64,000 nt of DNA from Cystobacter fuscus (GTDB taxonomy: Bacteria; Myxococcota; Myxococcia; Myxococcales; Myxococcaceae). This document shows positions 46,152 through 54,836 of this stretch, one piece after another. The DNA is taken from NCBI RefSeq assembly GCF_002305875.1, contig NZ_CP022098.1, positions 3,658,001 through 3,722,000 on the forward strand, read 5' to 3'. A program made the translations under genes and the position numbers. Within the stretch, counting starts at the first letter, position 1, and each line of letters starts with the position of its first letter. Below the pieces are notes generated by a model that saw only the letters and a list, made by a program, of their open reading frames with translations, was not told where the DNA came from and searched no databases.

Positions 46152-47068
46152 CGGTCACCACCGCCCTGCTCCTCTCCCTCGCCGTGGCGCAGAGCAGCCC
46201 CTATGTGCGCAGCCATGTGGACAAGGACGACTCGAGCACCCAGTGCCTCTTCTGGACGACGCCCACCCTCACCTGGAACCTGAGCAGCGTGGGCAACCCG
46301 GAGAGCGGGGACGAGCAGAAGCAGCACGAGTTCGCGGCCATCCGCGCCTCCTTCCAGAGCTGGCAGCGCATCTTCGAGGACTGCGGCAACCTGAGCTTCT
46401 CCGAGGGGCCGCTGCTCGACGAGCGCCGGGTGGGGTACGTGCAGAAGGCGGAGAACCACAACCTCATCCTCTTCCGCTCGCGGCGCTGCCGGGAGGTGGC
46501 ACCCTCCACGGACAAGTGCTGGGCCGAGGAGACGTGCGGCAACGTCTACGACTGCTGGGACAGCGATGATCGCACCATCGCCCTCACGCTCACCACGTAT
46601 GACCAGCGCTCCGGCATCATCTACGACTCGGACGTCCAGTTGAACGCGAGTGGCTTCGTCTTCACCACCGTGTCCAGTCCGCCCTGCGCCCAGCCCATCT
46701 CCAGCAAGACGCCCAACTGCGTGGCCACCGACGTGCAGAACACCATGACCCACGAGCTCGGCCACCTCATCGGCCTGGATCACACCTGGTTGAGCACCTC
46801 CGTCATGTACCCCCAGGCGCCCTCGGGGGAGATCACCAAGCGCATCATCGATGAGGGCTCGCGCGACTTCGTGTGCCGCACCTATCCCAAGGGGCTCGCC
46901 AGTCAGAGTTGCCTCACGCCCACGCTCAACGCGTCGTCCCCGGGTGACACCGCCTTCTCCCTGGGCAGACAGGCCGCGGGGTGTTCCACCACGGGCGGCG
47001 CGTCGTGGCTCTCCGCGCTGGCGGCCCTGGGCTGGCTCGGGTGGCGGCGCCGGGGAGTGCGCTCATGA
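46148..47068 (+). CDS. Matrixin-like metalloprotease with MYXO-CTERM tail (paralogue 1)
   Basis: 306 aa. A short hydrophobic start is followed by a metzincin domain with the complete zinc motif HELGHLIGLDH and a following Met (SVMYPQ) that fits the Met-turn. Several cysteines (CGNVYDCW, SPPCAQP) suggest disulfides. The C-terminus is a MYXO-CTERM signal: a Gly-Cys, a hydrophobic helix (SWLSALAALGWLGW) and RRR. Such tails direct surface anchoring and are processed by a CPBP-type intramembrane protease (myxosortase). Both ends overlap neighbouring genes as ATGA. Confidence 0.9.
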   Translation: MTVTTALLLSLAVAQSSPYVRSHVDKDDSSTQCLFWTTPTLTWNLSSVGNPESGDEQKQHEFAAIRASFQSWQRIFEDCGNLSFSEGPLLDERRVGYVQKAENHNLILFRSRRCREVAPSTDKCWAEETCGNVYDCWDSDDRTIALTLTTYDQRSGIIYDSDVQLNASGFVFTTVSSPPCAQPISSKTPNCVATDVQNTMTHELGHLIGLDHTWLSTSVMYPQAPSGEITKRIIDEGSRDFVCRTYPKGLASQSCLTPTLNASSPGDTAFSLGRQAAGCSTTGGASWLSALAALGWLGWRRRGVRS

Positions 47069-47991
47069 CGCGCCCGCTCGTGGTGATGGTGTCCGCGGCG
47101 CTCTGCCTCGCCGCGCCTCGCGCTGGGGCGCAGGTGTACCACCGCACCCTGGCCAAGGGCCGGCCCTTCTGTGTCTTCTGGCCCGGGCGCGAGTTCGTCT
47201 ACCGCCTGGACGCGGCGGGCAGCACCCGCACCCCAGGGAACTCCGAGTTCGCGGCCATCGAGGCCGCGGTGGAGTCCTGGCGCGCGGTGTCCGCCACCTG
47301 CAGCGACTACACCTTCCGCCGGGGGCCCGACATCGAGCACCCCACCGTGGGCTACAACGAGAACTCCGAAGAGAACGAGAACGTCATCCTCTTCCGCGAG
47401 CAGGACTGCAACGACGTCGTCCCTCCGGGCGACCCCTGCATCACGGCGAAGACCTGCGGCAACGTCTACTCCTGCTGGGCGCACGGCCCGGGAATCCTCG
47501 GGCTGACCACCACCACCTATGGCTTGAGCACCGGCAAGATCTTCGACGCGGACATCGAGCTCAACGCGGCCCCGGCGGGCAGGGGGTTCCTCTTCACCAC
47601 CGTGGACTCGCCGCCCTGTGATGACGTCCAGACCTCCGGGTGTGTCTCCGCCGACGTGCAGAACACGGTGACCCACGAACTTGGCCACGTCGTCGGGCTG
47701 GACCACGTCCCCGAACAGCCGGATTCCACCATGGAGCCCTCCGCGTCCCCGGGAGAGACGCACAAGCGCATCATCGACGTGGGCAGCATCGCGGGTTTCT
47801 GCGACGCCTACCCCCGGGGACTCCCGCCCACCCAGTGCGGCGAGAGCCCGGAACTCGGTCGCCGCTTCCAGGCGGTGTCCCACGTCCCGTGGTCCGGGTG
47901 CGCGGCGGCGCCCGGCGCCCTGCTGCCCGCGGCGGCGCTGCTCGGCGCGTGGGGACTCCGCCGACGGCGCGGGCGCACGCACGGCTCGTGA
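47065..47991 (+). CDS. Matrixin-like metalloprotease with MYXO-CTERM tail (paralogue 2)
   Basis: 308 aa with a signal peptide (VVMVSAALCLAAPRAGA). The zinc motif HELGHVVGLDH and Met-turn STMEPS are present. It shares with the upstream protease CGNVYSCW, LTTTTYG, SPPC, VQNTVTHELGH and KRIID, so the two arose by tandem duplication and have since diverged. The tail has Cys, a hydrophobic helix (LLPAAALLGAWGL) and RRRR, a MYXO-CTERM signal. It is convergent with the kinase-TonB gene. Confidence 0.9.
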   Translation: MTRPLVVMVSAALCLAAPRAGAQVYHRTLAKGRPFCVFWPGREFVYRLDAAGSTRTPGNSEFAAIEAAVESWRAVSATCSDYTFRRGPDIEHPTVGYNENSEENENVILFREQDCNDVVPPGDPCITAKTCGNVYSCWAHGPGILGLTTTTYGLSTGKIFDADIELNAAPAGRGFLFTTVDSPPCDDVQTSGCVSADVQNTVTHELGHVVGLDHVPEQPDSTMEPSASPGETHKRIIDVGSIAGFCDAYPRGLPPTQCGESPELGRRFQAVSHVPWSGCAAAPGALLPAAALLGAWGLRRRRGRTHGS

Positions 47992-48036
47992 GTCCCAGCC
48001 GCGGTCCCACGGCCCCGGCGCGCCGACGTGCCTTCC

Positions 48037-50022
48037 TCAGCGCTCGCGGGGAGGCACCAGCCGGATGACGAAGGGGTAGTCCACCGCCGTCGGACGGCCG
48101 TCGATCACCATGGGCTTGTAGAGGCGCGCCTGCAGCGATTGCACCACCGCCTCGTTCATGTGCGGCAGGCCCTTGATGACGCGGCAGTTCTCCACGCTGC
48201 CCTTGAGCGTGATGACGCACTTGACGATCATCACGCCCGACACGCGCGCCGCGCGCGCCTCGCGCGAGAACACGATCTCCTTGCCCTGGATCTCCACCGG
48301 ACGGGGCATGCCCTCCTGGTAGGGCACGGGACCATCGGCCTTGCGCGTGTCCACCGCCGGGGCCATCGCCACCACGGGCACGGCCACCGCCGGCGTGCTC
48401 TTGGTGTCCGAGGGCGGGGGCGGCTCGGCCTCCAGCAGCACCGGCGCGGACATCGAGCCCACGGCCGCCGTCGACGAGGCGCCGCTCGAGCCCATGGCCC
48501 GCTCCACCCGGTTGGACGAACTTCCCCGGCTGGTTGCCGTGCGCACCCGCTGCATCTTCTGGGAGAACACCACCTCGCCCGAGCCGCCGGTGATGACCGT
48601 CTCCGGGTGGTAGCCGTCCAGCGTGAAGGTGAACTCGGCGGTGAAGGTGTCCTGGCCCTTGTCCTTGGGAATCTCCAGCAGCAGCGGCGTCGTGCCGCGC
48701 TCCTCTCCCTTGTAGAAGACGTGTGCTCCCGTGGGCTGGCTCATCAGCCGGAAGCGCACCACCGCATCCGCCGCGGGCTCGGCGGCGGGGGTGGCCTGGG
48801 GCGCCGCGGCGACCGCCGGCTCGCTCCGGGGCGCCGGTGCCTCCTTGAAGAGGCTCGAGGACAACAGCAGCCCTCCCGTCAGGAGCACCGCGATGCCTCC
48901 GCCCACGAGCCCTCCGATGAGCAGCGTGCGCCGGCGCGCCTTCTGGATGTCGGGCGGCACTTCCACGCTGATGTCCACCGCGAGCGTGTCTCCGCTCGAG
49001 TGGCTGTCCCCGGAGATGCCCGCGAAGAGCGGCGTCTTGTGCGGCCCGGTGGTGCTCTGTCCGCTCGGGTGCTTGAAGATGCCGCTGTGGCCGCCCGCCT
49101 CCATGCTGGCGGTGCGCAGGGCCTCCAGCAGCTCGTCCATCGTCTGGTAGCGGCGCGCCGGATCCTTCTCCATGCAGCGGCGCACCACCGCCTCGATGCC
49201 CATGGGCACGGAGATGTCCGGCCGCACGGAGCTGAACGCGGGGGGCAGCTCCTTGTGGTGGGCGAAGATGAGCTCGATGTGATCCTTGGAGACGAACGGC
49301 GGCCGGCCCACCAGCATCTGGTAGAGCACCACGCCGAGCGAATACACGTCGCTGCGCACGTCGGCTTCGTTGCGCGCCTGCTCGGGCGCCATGTACGCCG
49401 GGGAGCCCAGGAAGGTGCCGCTCTGGGTGATCTCCGGGTTGGGCGCGTTCTCCGTGACGGCGATGGACTTCACCAGTCCGAAGTCCAACACCTTGACGAG
49501 GTCCTGGTCGGCCTCGTTGAGCAGCATGATGTTGGCGGGCTTCAGGTCGCGGTGGACGATGCCCTGGTTGTGCGCCTCGCGCAGTGAACGGCAGATCTGT
49601 TGGGTGATGCTCAGTGCGCGCGCCCAGGCGATGGGACCCGACTCCGCCACGACCTGACCGAGGGTGCGGCCCTCGATGTACTCCATGGCGATGTAGTAGA
49701 TGCCGTCGTCCGTCTGTCCGTAATCAATCACCGTCACCGTGTTGGGGTGGCGGAGCTTGGAGGAGAGCGAGGCCTCGCGCAGGAAGCGCTTCTGGAAGCC
49801 CGGATCCTTGCTCGTGGGGAAGTGGGGATTGAGCACCTTGAGCGCCACCACCCGGTCCAGGGGCGTCTGCTTGGCGCGATAGACCCGGCCCATGCCTCCC
49901 ACACCCAGCGGCTCGAGGATGCTGAAGCGGCCGTTGAGCGTTCGCCCGATGAGGGGATCCGTCCCCGTATCACCTGGACCCTGTGAGTCGCCGGTCACCA
50001 TAATTTCGTCGTGCTCCCCCAT
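48037..50022 (-). CDS. Ser/Thr protein kinase fused to a TonB-type C-terminal domain
   Basis: 661 aa. The Hanks-type kinase domain (about 30-290) is intact: GVGGMGRVY, catalytic K62, HRDLKPAN (H157-D159), DFG 180-182 and SPAYMAPEQ. A disordered linker leads to one membrane helix (about 372-394), then a periplasmic part with a PEGA-like beta domain (TGAHVFYKGEERGTTPLLLEIP), a Ser/Pro linker and a C-terminal TonB_C domain (about 575-661, SGVMIVKCVITLKGSVENCRVIKGLPHMNEAVVQSLQ). The arrangement suggests signalling across the inner membrane coupled to outer-membrane receptors or envelope contact; partner proteins are unknown. Confidence 0.9.
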   Translation of the reverse strand: MGEHDEIMVTGDSQGPGDTGTDPLIGRTLNGRFSILEPLGVGGMGRVYRAKQTPLDRVVALKVLNPHFPTSKDPGFQKRFLREASLSSKLRHPNTVTVIDYGQTDDGIYYIAMEYIEGRTLGQVVAESGPIAWARALSITQQICRSLREAHNQGIVHRDLKPANIMLLNEADQDLVKVLDFGLVKSIAVTENAPNPEITQSGTFLGSPAYMAPEQARNEADVRSDVYSLGVVLYQMLVGRPPFVSKDHIELIFAHHKELPPAFSSVRPDISVPMGIEAVVRRCMEKDPARRYQTMDELLEALRTASMEAGGHSGIFKHPSGQSTTGPHKTPLFAGISGDSHSSGDTLAVDISVEVPPDIQKARRRTLLIGGLVGGGIAVLLTGGLLLSSSLFKEAPAPRSEPAVAAAPQATPAAEPAADAVVRFRLMSQPTGAHVFYKGEERGTTPLLLEIPKDKGQDTFTAEFTFTLDGYHPETVITGGSGEVVFSQKMQRVRTATSRGSSSNRVERAMGSSGASSTAAVGSMSAPVLLEAEPPPPSDTKSTPAVAVPVVAMAPAVDTRKADGPVPYQEGMPRPVEIQGKEIVFSREARAARVSGVMIVKCVITLKGSVENCRVIKGLPHMNEAVVQSLQARLYKPMVIDGRPTAVDYPFVIRLVPPRER

Positions 50023-50249
50023 CCCGCGTCCGGGTGGGAACCATTCTTCCAGGAAGTGGAGTCAAGCCATGAAACCACAACTCCCGGAAACACGCGACTT
50101 GGGAGCGGGTGCTTGCTCGGCCCCCGTCCTCGGGGTGCTCGCCGAGGGACCAGGGGGCGAGCGGGATGCGCGGCCCGCATTGACGGGTTCGGCGTGATCG
50201 GACTACCGTTCCATCCCTCCCCCCGCGGACTCGTTCAGGCGGGCCCGCC
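50023..50249. promoter_or_regulatory. Divergent region between the kinase-TonB gene and the Che4-type operon
   Basis: 227 bp expected to hold promoters for both directions. The only clear symmetric element is CTTCCAGGAAG at 50046-50056, close to the kinase start. No -12/-24 or -10/-35 pair could be assigned with confidence. Confidence 0.3.
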
Positions 50250-50813
50250 ATGGTCGACTTTCCTCCAATGACGGCTGATGCCCAGGCGAGACGTGCGTCG
50301 GTCCAGAAGCGCTTGCTGGTGCTGGAGGAGGAGATCGTCCGGCTGCGGCGGGAGCTGAGTACGCTCGGCGTGGACCAGCGCCTGCCGGGGCTCTACCTCA
50401 CCGTGGAGGTGGCGGGCTCCACCGCCCTGCTGCCCGTGGAGGCCGTGCTGGAGGTGGTACGGCTGGTGGCCATCGAGCCCCTGCCGGCGGCCCTGCCCCA
50501 TGTGCGCGGCACCATGCTCTACCGGGGCACGCCCGCGGTGGTGGTGGACCTGGCGGCGATGCTGGGCGTGCCGCGGGAGCCGGATCTGGACGCGCACCTG
50601 GTCATCTGCGGCGGCTCGCGCATGGTGGCCGTGCTGGTGGACCGGGTGCGCGACCTCGTCGAGTCGCCCGTGCTGGTGGAGGGGTCCGTCGAGGAGGGCG
50701 TCCCCACCGCGTGGGACAGGACGGGGCTGATGGCGGGCCTGTGCCGCACGCCCGAGGGCATCCGCCCGCTGCTGCGGGCCTCGGCCATCCTGAACGTTCC
50801 GGAGGGCGCGTGA
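50250..50813 (+). CDS. cheW: CheW-type adaptor of a Che4-like system
   Basis: 187 aa. An N-terminal coiled coil (about 12-42, VQKRLLVLEEEIVRLRRELS) precedes a CheW domain (about 45-180, YLTVEVAGSTALLPVEAVLEVVRL, VRGTMLYRGTPAVVVDLAAMLG). It links receptor to CheA. First of six genes cheW-cheR-mcp-cheY-cheW-cheA. The content matches the published M. xanthus che4 operon (MCP, two CheW, CheA-CheY hybrid, response regulator, CheR). Its stop overlaps the cheR GTG. Confidence 0.88.
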   Translation: MVDFPPMTADAQARRASVQKRLLVLEEEIVRLRRELSTLGVDQRLPGLYLTVEVAGSTALLPVEAVLEVVRLVAIEPLPAALPHVRGTMLYRGTPAVVVDLAAMLGVPREPDLDAHLVICGGSRMVAVLVDRVRDLVESPVLVEGSVEEGVPTAWDRTGLMAGLCRTPEGIRPLLRASAILNVPEGA

Positions 50814-52189
50814 AGGAGCCGGGGAAGGTGGAACGGCTCGATGACGCGGCGCTCGGAGGTCTGGAGTCCGTCCTGCGCGCCGAGTGCGGCATGGTGCTGG
50901 CCCCCAGCGTGCGTCGCTCGCTGGGCACCGCCCTCACGCGCGCGGCCGAGGCCCAGGGCCTGCCGCCGCTCGACTTCCTCCACCGGCTGCTGGCGCGCGA
51001 CACCGGGGCGGTGGAGTCCTTCATCGGCTACGCGGTCATCGGCGAGACGTACTTCTTCCGCCACCCCGAGCAGCTGCGCGAGCTGGCGCGCGTGGCCTCC
51101 GTGCACGTGGGGCCCTTCCTCGTCTGGAGCGCCGGGTGCGCGAGCGGCGAGGAGCCCTACAGCATCGCCATGGCCCTGCTGACCGCGGGCCTCCAGCCCG
51201 AGCACATCCGCGTGGTGGGCACGGACGTGTCCGGCCGCGCCCTGGACAAGGCCCGGCAGGGCGTCTACTCGCCCTGGTCCGTGCGGCGCATGGAGCTGGC
51301 GTTGGAGCGGCGCTACCTCACCCTGCGGCCCGACTCCGTCACCGTGCCGACCGAGGTGCGGGCCCGGGTGGAGTTCCGGCGGCACAACCTCGTGACGGAT
51401 CCTCCCCCCCTGTCCGGGGCCCAGGCCATCTTCTGCCGCAACGTCCTCATCTACTTCCCCCCCGAGACCATCCCCACCGTGCTCAAGCGGCTGCTCGCGG
51501 CGCTCGCTCCGGGGGGCTGGCTCTTCCTGGCGCCCGCCGAGCTGCCCTTCACCCGGGGACTGGGGCTGGAGGAGCAGATGGTCGAGGGGCTGCCCGTGCT
51601 GCGCAAGCCCCTGACGGCGGGGTCGCTCCCGGTGCCCCCCTCCGAGCCCGCCCCTGTCCGGGGGCCGTCCCGGACGCCCGTCGCATCGTTCCAGATGGTT
51701 CCGGTGGTCCACTCCCCGCCCGCCGTGGCGTCCCTGGCCGCCTCCCTGCCCGAGACGCTCGCGCCCGCGGCCCCCTCGGGCCCGCTGGTGCGCGACACCC
51801 TGGAGCAGGCGCGGGCCGCGGCGCGCGCCGGACACTTCGAGCAGGCCGAGGCCTTCGCCCGCCTGGCGGCGCGCGAGCTGTCGCCCGAGGCCTACCTGCT
51901 GCTGTCCATGGTCGCCGAGCAGCGGGGAGACGTGCGCGAGGCCGTGGCCTGCGTGCGCAAGGCGCTCTATCTGGAGCCGCAACTGGCCATCGGGCATGCC
52001 ATGCTCGTGGCGTTGTATGGACAGCTGGGGCAGACCGATGAGGCGGAGCGGGCGCGGCGCAACGCGCTCCGGGCGCTGGAAGGTCTGGATGACGAACTCG
52101 TGCTGCGCGGAGTCGAGGAGATGACGGTGGGTGGGTTGCGGCGCGCGCTCGTTCCAGGAGTGAAGATGGGAAAGTCGGGTGCGCGATGA
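50810..52189 (+). CDS. cheR: CheR methyltransferase with C-terminal TPR repeats
   Basis: 459 aa from a GTG overlapping the cheW stop (GTGA). The CheR core has [17 protein letters not shown] (S-adenosylmethionine site), [17 protein letters not shown] and [16 protein letters not shown] Pro-rich linker (about 275-330) leads to about three TPR-like helical pairs ([46 protein letters not shown]). It methylates glutamates of the neighbouring receptor; TPRs probably set specificity, as in FrzF. No methylesterase CheB is encoded here. Confidence 0.92.
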   Translation: MKEPGKVERLDDAALGGLESVLRAECGMVLAPSVRRSLGTALTRAAEAQGLPPLDFLHRLLARDTGAVESFIGYAVIGETYFFRHPEQLRELARVASVHVGPFLVWSAGCASGEEPYSIAMALLTAGLQPEHIRVVGTDVSGRALDKARQGVYSPWSVRRMELALERRYLTLRPDSVTVPTEVRARVEFRRHNLVTDPPPLSGAQAIFCRNVLIYFPPETIPTVLKRLLAALAPGGWLFLAPAELPFTRGLGLEEQMVEGLPVLRKPLTAGSLPVPPSEPAPVRGPSRTPVASFQMVPVVHSPPAVASLAASLPETLAPAAPSGPLVRDTLEQARAAARAGHFEQAEAFARLAARELSPEAYLLLSMVAEQRGDVREAVACVRKALYLEPQLAIGHAMLVALYGQLGQTDEAERARRNALRALEGLDDELVLRGVEEMTVGGLRRALVPGVKMGKSGAR

Positions 52190-52217
52190 GCGCCGCTCGT
52201 TGTTCTGGGGAGGTCCC

Positions 52218-53828
52218 ATGGACGGTAATGGCATGAGACCACTGACGATCCAGCGGCTGGACATGCGGCGGCTCAGTCTGCGCACGCGGATCGTGGCCAT
52301 CACCGCGGTGTCGGGCGCACTGGTCATCGCCCTGCTCGTGGCCGCCTTCTCGCTGCAGATGCGCGAGGCGCTCAAGGCGGAGTTCACCAAGCGCGCCGTG
52401 GCGGTGAGCCATTCGCTGGCCAATCACCTGTCGGCCGCGCGGGACACGGAGTCGCTGCGGCAGGCCGCGGCCGCCGCGCTGCGCCACCAACCCGACCCCG
52501 ACATGGCCTATGTGGTGGTGCGCGGCCCCGAGGGCGACATGCTCGCCCACACCGCGGTGGAGCGCCTGGTGAGCCCGGCCCTGCTGCCGCCGGTGTCCCT
52601 GAGCACGGCGCCCCGTGATTTGTACGTGGGTGGCCGGCCCGTGCTGGAGATCTCCGCGCCCATCGTCTCCTCGTGGCCCGGTGCCCCGCCGGACGCCATC
52701 GAGCGGGTGGGCTCGGTGCAGGTGGGCCTGGAGCTGAGCGTGCTGGAATCGGCCGTGTCGCTCATGGTCGTGCGCGTGCTCGGACTGGGGGTGCTCACGC
52801 TCGCCGGCTGTCTGGTGGTGGTGTCCGTGCTCTGCCGCATGCTCATCATCCCGCTCGAGCGTCTGGCACGCGCGGCGGCCGGACTCGCCGCGGGCGACCT
52901 GCGCCAGCAGATCGAGTCGAGCGGCATCGACGAGGTGGGCGACCTGGCGCGCAGCTTCGCCACCATGGCGGAGATGCTCACCAACATGCTCAAGGATCTG
53001 CGCAGCGCCGCGGCGGACATGGAGCGCGAGGCCACCAACGTGCTGGCCACCTCCTCGCAGCAGTCCGCCATGGCCAACGAGCAGGCCTCCGCCATCCACG
53101 AGACGGGCGCCACCGTGGCGGAGATCGCCCAGACGTCCCGGCAGGCCACGTCCTTCGCCGACACCGTCATCTCGGGCGCCAGCCGCTCGGACTCGCTGAG
53201 CGCCGAGGGCCAGAATGTCGTCGGCGAGAGCGTGGCCGCCATGGAGAAGCTCAGCGAGCAGGTCAAGGCCATCGCCCTGGCCATCACCGACCTCAACGAG
53301 CAGACGCTGCAGATCGGCGACATCATCACCACGGTGAAGGACGTGGCCGAGCAGTCCAACCTGCTCGCGCTCAACGCCTCCATCGAGGCGGCCAAGGCGG
53401 GCGACCAGGGCCGCGGCTTCGCGGTGGTCGCCATGGAGATGCGCACGCTGGCCGAGCAGTCGAAGATGGCCGCCAACCAGGTGCGTGCCCTGCTCGGCGA
53501 GGTGCAGAAGGGCACCCGCGCCGCGGTGATGGCCACCGAGGAGGGCAGCCGCCGCGCCCTGGCCGCCATGGAGCTCGCCCAGAGCGCCGGCGCCGCCATC
53601 AAGGGCCTGTCCGACCTCATCCGCGACTCGTCGTCGGCCGCCCGGCAGATCGCCGGCAACACGCGCCAGCAGACCATCGGCGTCGAGCAGATCGCCGTCG
53701 CCATGAACGAATTGACCATTGCCATGCAGGACAACGTGGAGGGGACCAAACGCATCGAGCAGGTGGCGGGCAACCTCTCCAACCTGTCCAGACGCTTCTC
53801 CGACCTCGTCGGGAAGTACCAACTATGA
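52218..53828 (+). CDS. mcp: Methyl-accepting chemotaxis protein
   Basis: 536 aa from an ATG with GGGGAGG 5 nt upstream; an in-frame GTG at 52179 is less likely. Membrane helices at about 25-45 and about 180-205 flank a ~130-residue periplasmic sensor with no recognised ligand domain. A HAMP domain follows (about 205-257), then the signalling coiled coil with the hairpin tip [39 protein letters not shown]. No C-terminal CheR-tethering pentapeptide. It is the sole receptor in this cluster. Confidence 0.93.
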   Translation: MDGNGMRPLTIQRLDMRRLSLRTRIVAITAVSGALVIALLVAAFSLQMREALKAEFTKRAVAVSHSLANHLSAARDTESLRQAAAAALRHQPDPDMAYVVVRGPEGDMLAHTAVERLVSPALLPPVSLSTAPRDLYVGGRPVLEISAPIVSSWPGAPPDAIERVGSVQVGLELSVLESAVSLMVVRVLGLGVLTLAGCLVVVSVLCRMLIIPLERLARAAAGLAAGDLRQQIESSGIDEVGDLARSFATMAEMLTNMLKDLRSAAADMEREATNVLATSSQQSAMANEQASAIHETGATVAEIAQTSRQATSFADTVISGASRSDSLSAEGQNVVGESVAAMEKLSEQVKAIALAITDLNEQTLQIGDIITTVKDVAEQSNLLALNASIEAAKAGDQGRGFAVVAMEMRTLAEQSKMAANQVRALLGEVQKGTRAAVMATEEGSRRALAAMELAQSAGAAIKGLSDLIRDSSSAARQIAGNTRQQTIGVEQIAVAMNELTIAMQDNVEGTKRIEQVAGNLSNLSRRFSDLVGKYQL

Positions 53829-53859
53829 CCGGGGGGCTGCTCGTGGAGGACGTGGAAGA

Positions 53860-54237
53860 ATGAAGGTGCTTATCGTCGAGGATACGAAGACCATCACCAA
53901 CCTCATCCAGGTCTACCTGATGGGGTGGGGGCTGGAGTTCTTCGAGGCGGGTAATGGCGTCCAGGGGCTGGCCCGCGCCCGGGAGGTCAAGCCGGATCTG
54001 ATCATCTCCGACGTGCAGATGCCGGAGATGGATGGTTTCGCGCTGTGTGCGGCGGTGAGGGCGGATCCCATCCTCTTCTCCACGCCCTTCGTGATGCTCA
54101 CGTCGCTCAAGGACGACGCGAGCCGGCAGCGGGGCCGGCTCGTGGGCGCGAGCGCCTTTCTCAACAAGCCCGTGGCGGTGGATGACCTGCGCGAGAAGGT
54201 GCGCAGCATCCTGAAGCTGCCCGCCAGCAAGTACTGA
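53860..54237 (+). CDS. cheY: CheY-type single-domain response regulator
   Basis: 125 aa, one receiver domain. Acidic residues VED (E7, D8), phospho-Asp D51 in ISDVQMPEMDG, Thr in MLTSLKDD and the Lys in FLNKPV are intact. It is the likely diffusible output of the neighbouring CheA; in M. xanthus the equivalent CheY4 affects type IV pilus motility. The ATG at 53860 is 31 bp after the receptor gene. Confidence 0.92.
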   Translation: MKVLIVEDTKTITNLIQVYLMGWGLEFFEAGNGVQGLARAREVKPDLIISDVQMPEMDGFALCAAVRADPILFSTPFVMLTSLKDDASRQRGRLVGASAFLNKPVAVDDLREKVRSILKLPASKY

Positions 54238-54245
54238 GAGGCGTC

Positions 54246-54824
54246 ATGGTCGGCGACGAGTCACGCGGGAAGATCGACTACACGGCGCTGCGCCGCAAGC
54301 TGGACGAGGCGCAGGCGGTGCTCGAGGGAGCCCAGGTGCTCAGTCCGGAGCGCCGCCGTGAGGTGCTCGCCGAGCGCGCGCGCATCCTGGCCGAGTCACG
54401 CCAGGAGGAGCGTCGCGAGACGGTATCGGTGCTCGCCTTCCGCGTGGGCGGCGAGCGCTATGCCGTGCCCATCGACGCGGTGGACCACGTGCTGGAGGCC
54501 CGGGGCTTGTGTCCCCTTCCGGGGGCGCCGCGCCACGTGCTCGGCGCGCTGCTGTCGCGCTCGCGCGTGGTGCCGGTGCTGGACCTGCGGCAGGTGCTGG
54601 GCCTGGAAGGCGGCGGCATGTCGGACCTGGCGCGCGTGGTGGTGGTGGAAGTGGCCGAGGAGTTCTTCGGGATGGCGGTGGAGGAGGTGGATGGACGGCA
54701 GGAACTGCCCCGCGTGGACCTGTCCCAGCCGCCGCCGGGTCCCTTCACCTGGCTCACGCGCAACCGGCTGATGGTGCTGGATCTGGTGCAACTGAGCGAT
54801 CCGTCCGTGGCGGGCCGGGGATAG
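54246..54824 (+). CDS. cheW: Second CheW-type adaptor
   Basis: 192 aa. A helical N-terminal extension (about 10-55, rich in Glu/Arg/Ala) precedes a CheW domain (VLAFRVGGERYAVPIDAVDHVLEARGLCPLPGAPRHVLG, LSRSRVVPVLDLRQVLGL). With the first CheW it doubles the adaptor set of the operon; separate roles are unknown. It ends 12 bp before cheA. Confidence 0.92.
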   Translation: MVGDESRGKIDYTALRRKLDEAQAVLEGAQVLSPERRREVLAERARILAESRQEERRETVSVLAFRVGGERYAVPIDAVDHVLEARGLCPLPGAPRHVLGALLSRSRVVPVLDLRQVLGLEGGGMSDLARVVVVEVAEEFFGMAVEEVDGRQELPRVDLSQPPPGPFTWLTRNRLMVLDLVQLSDPSVAGRG

Positions 54825-54836
54825 GACGAAGGACGC

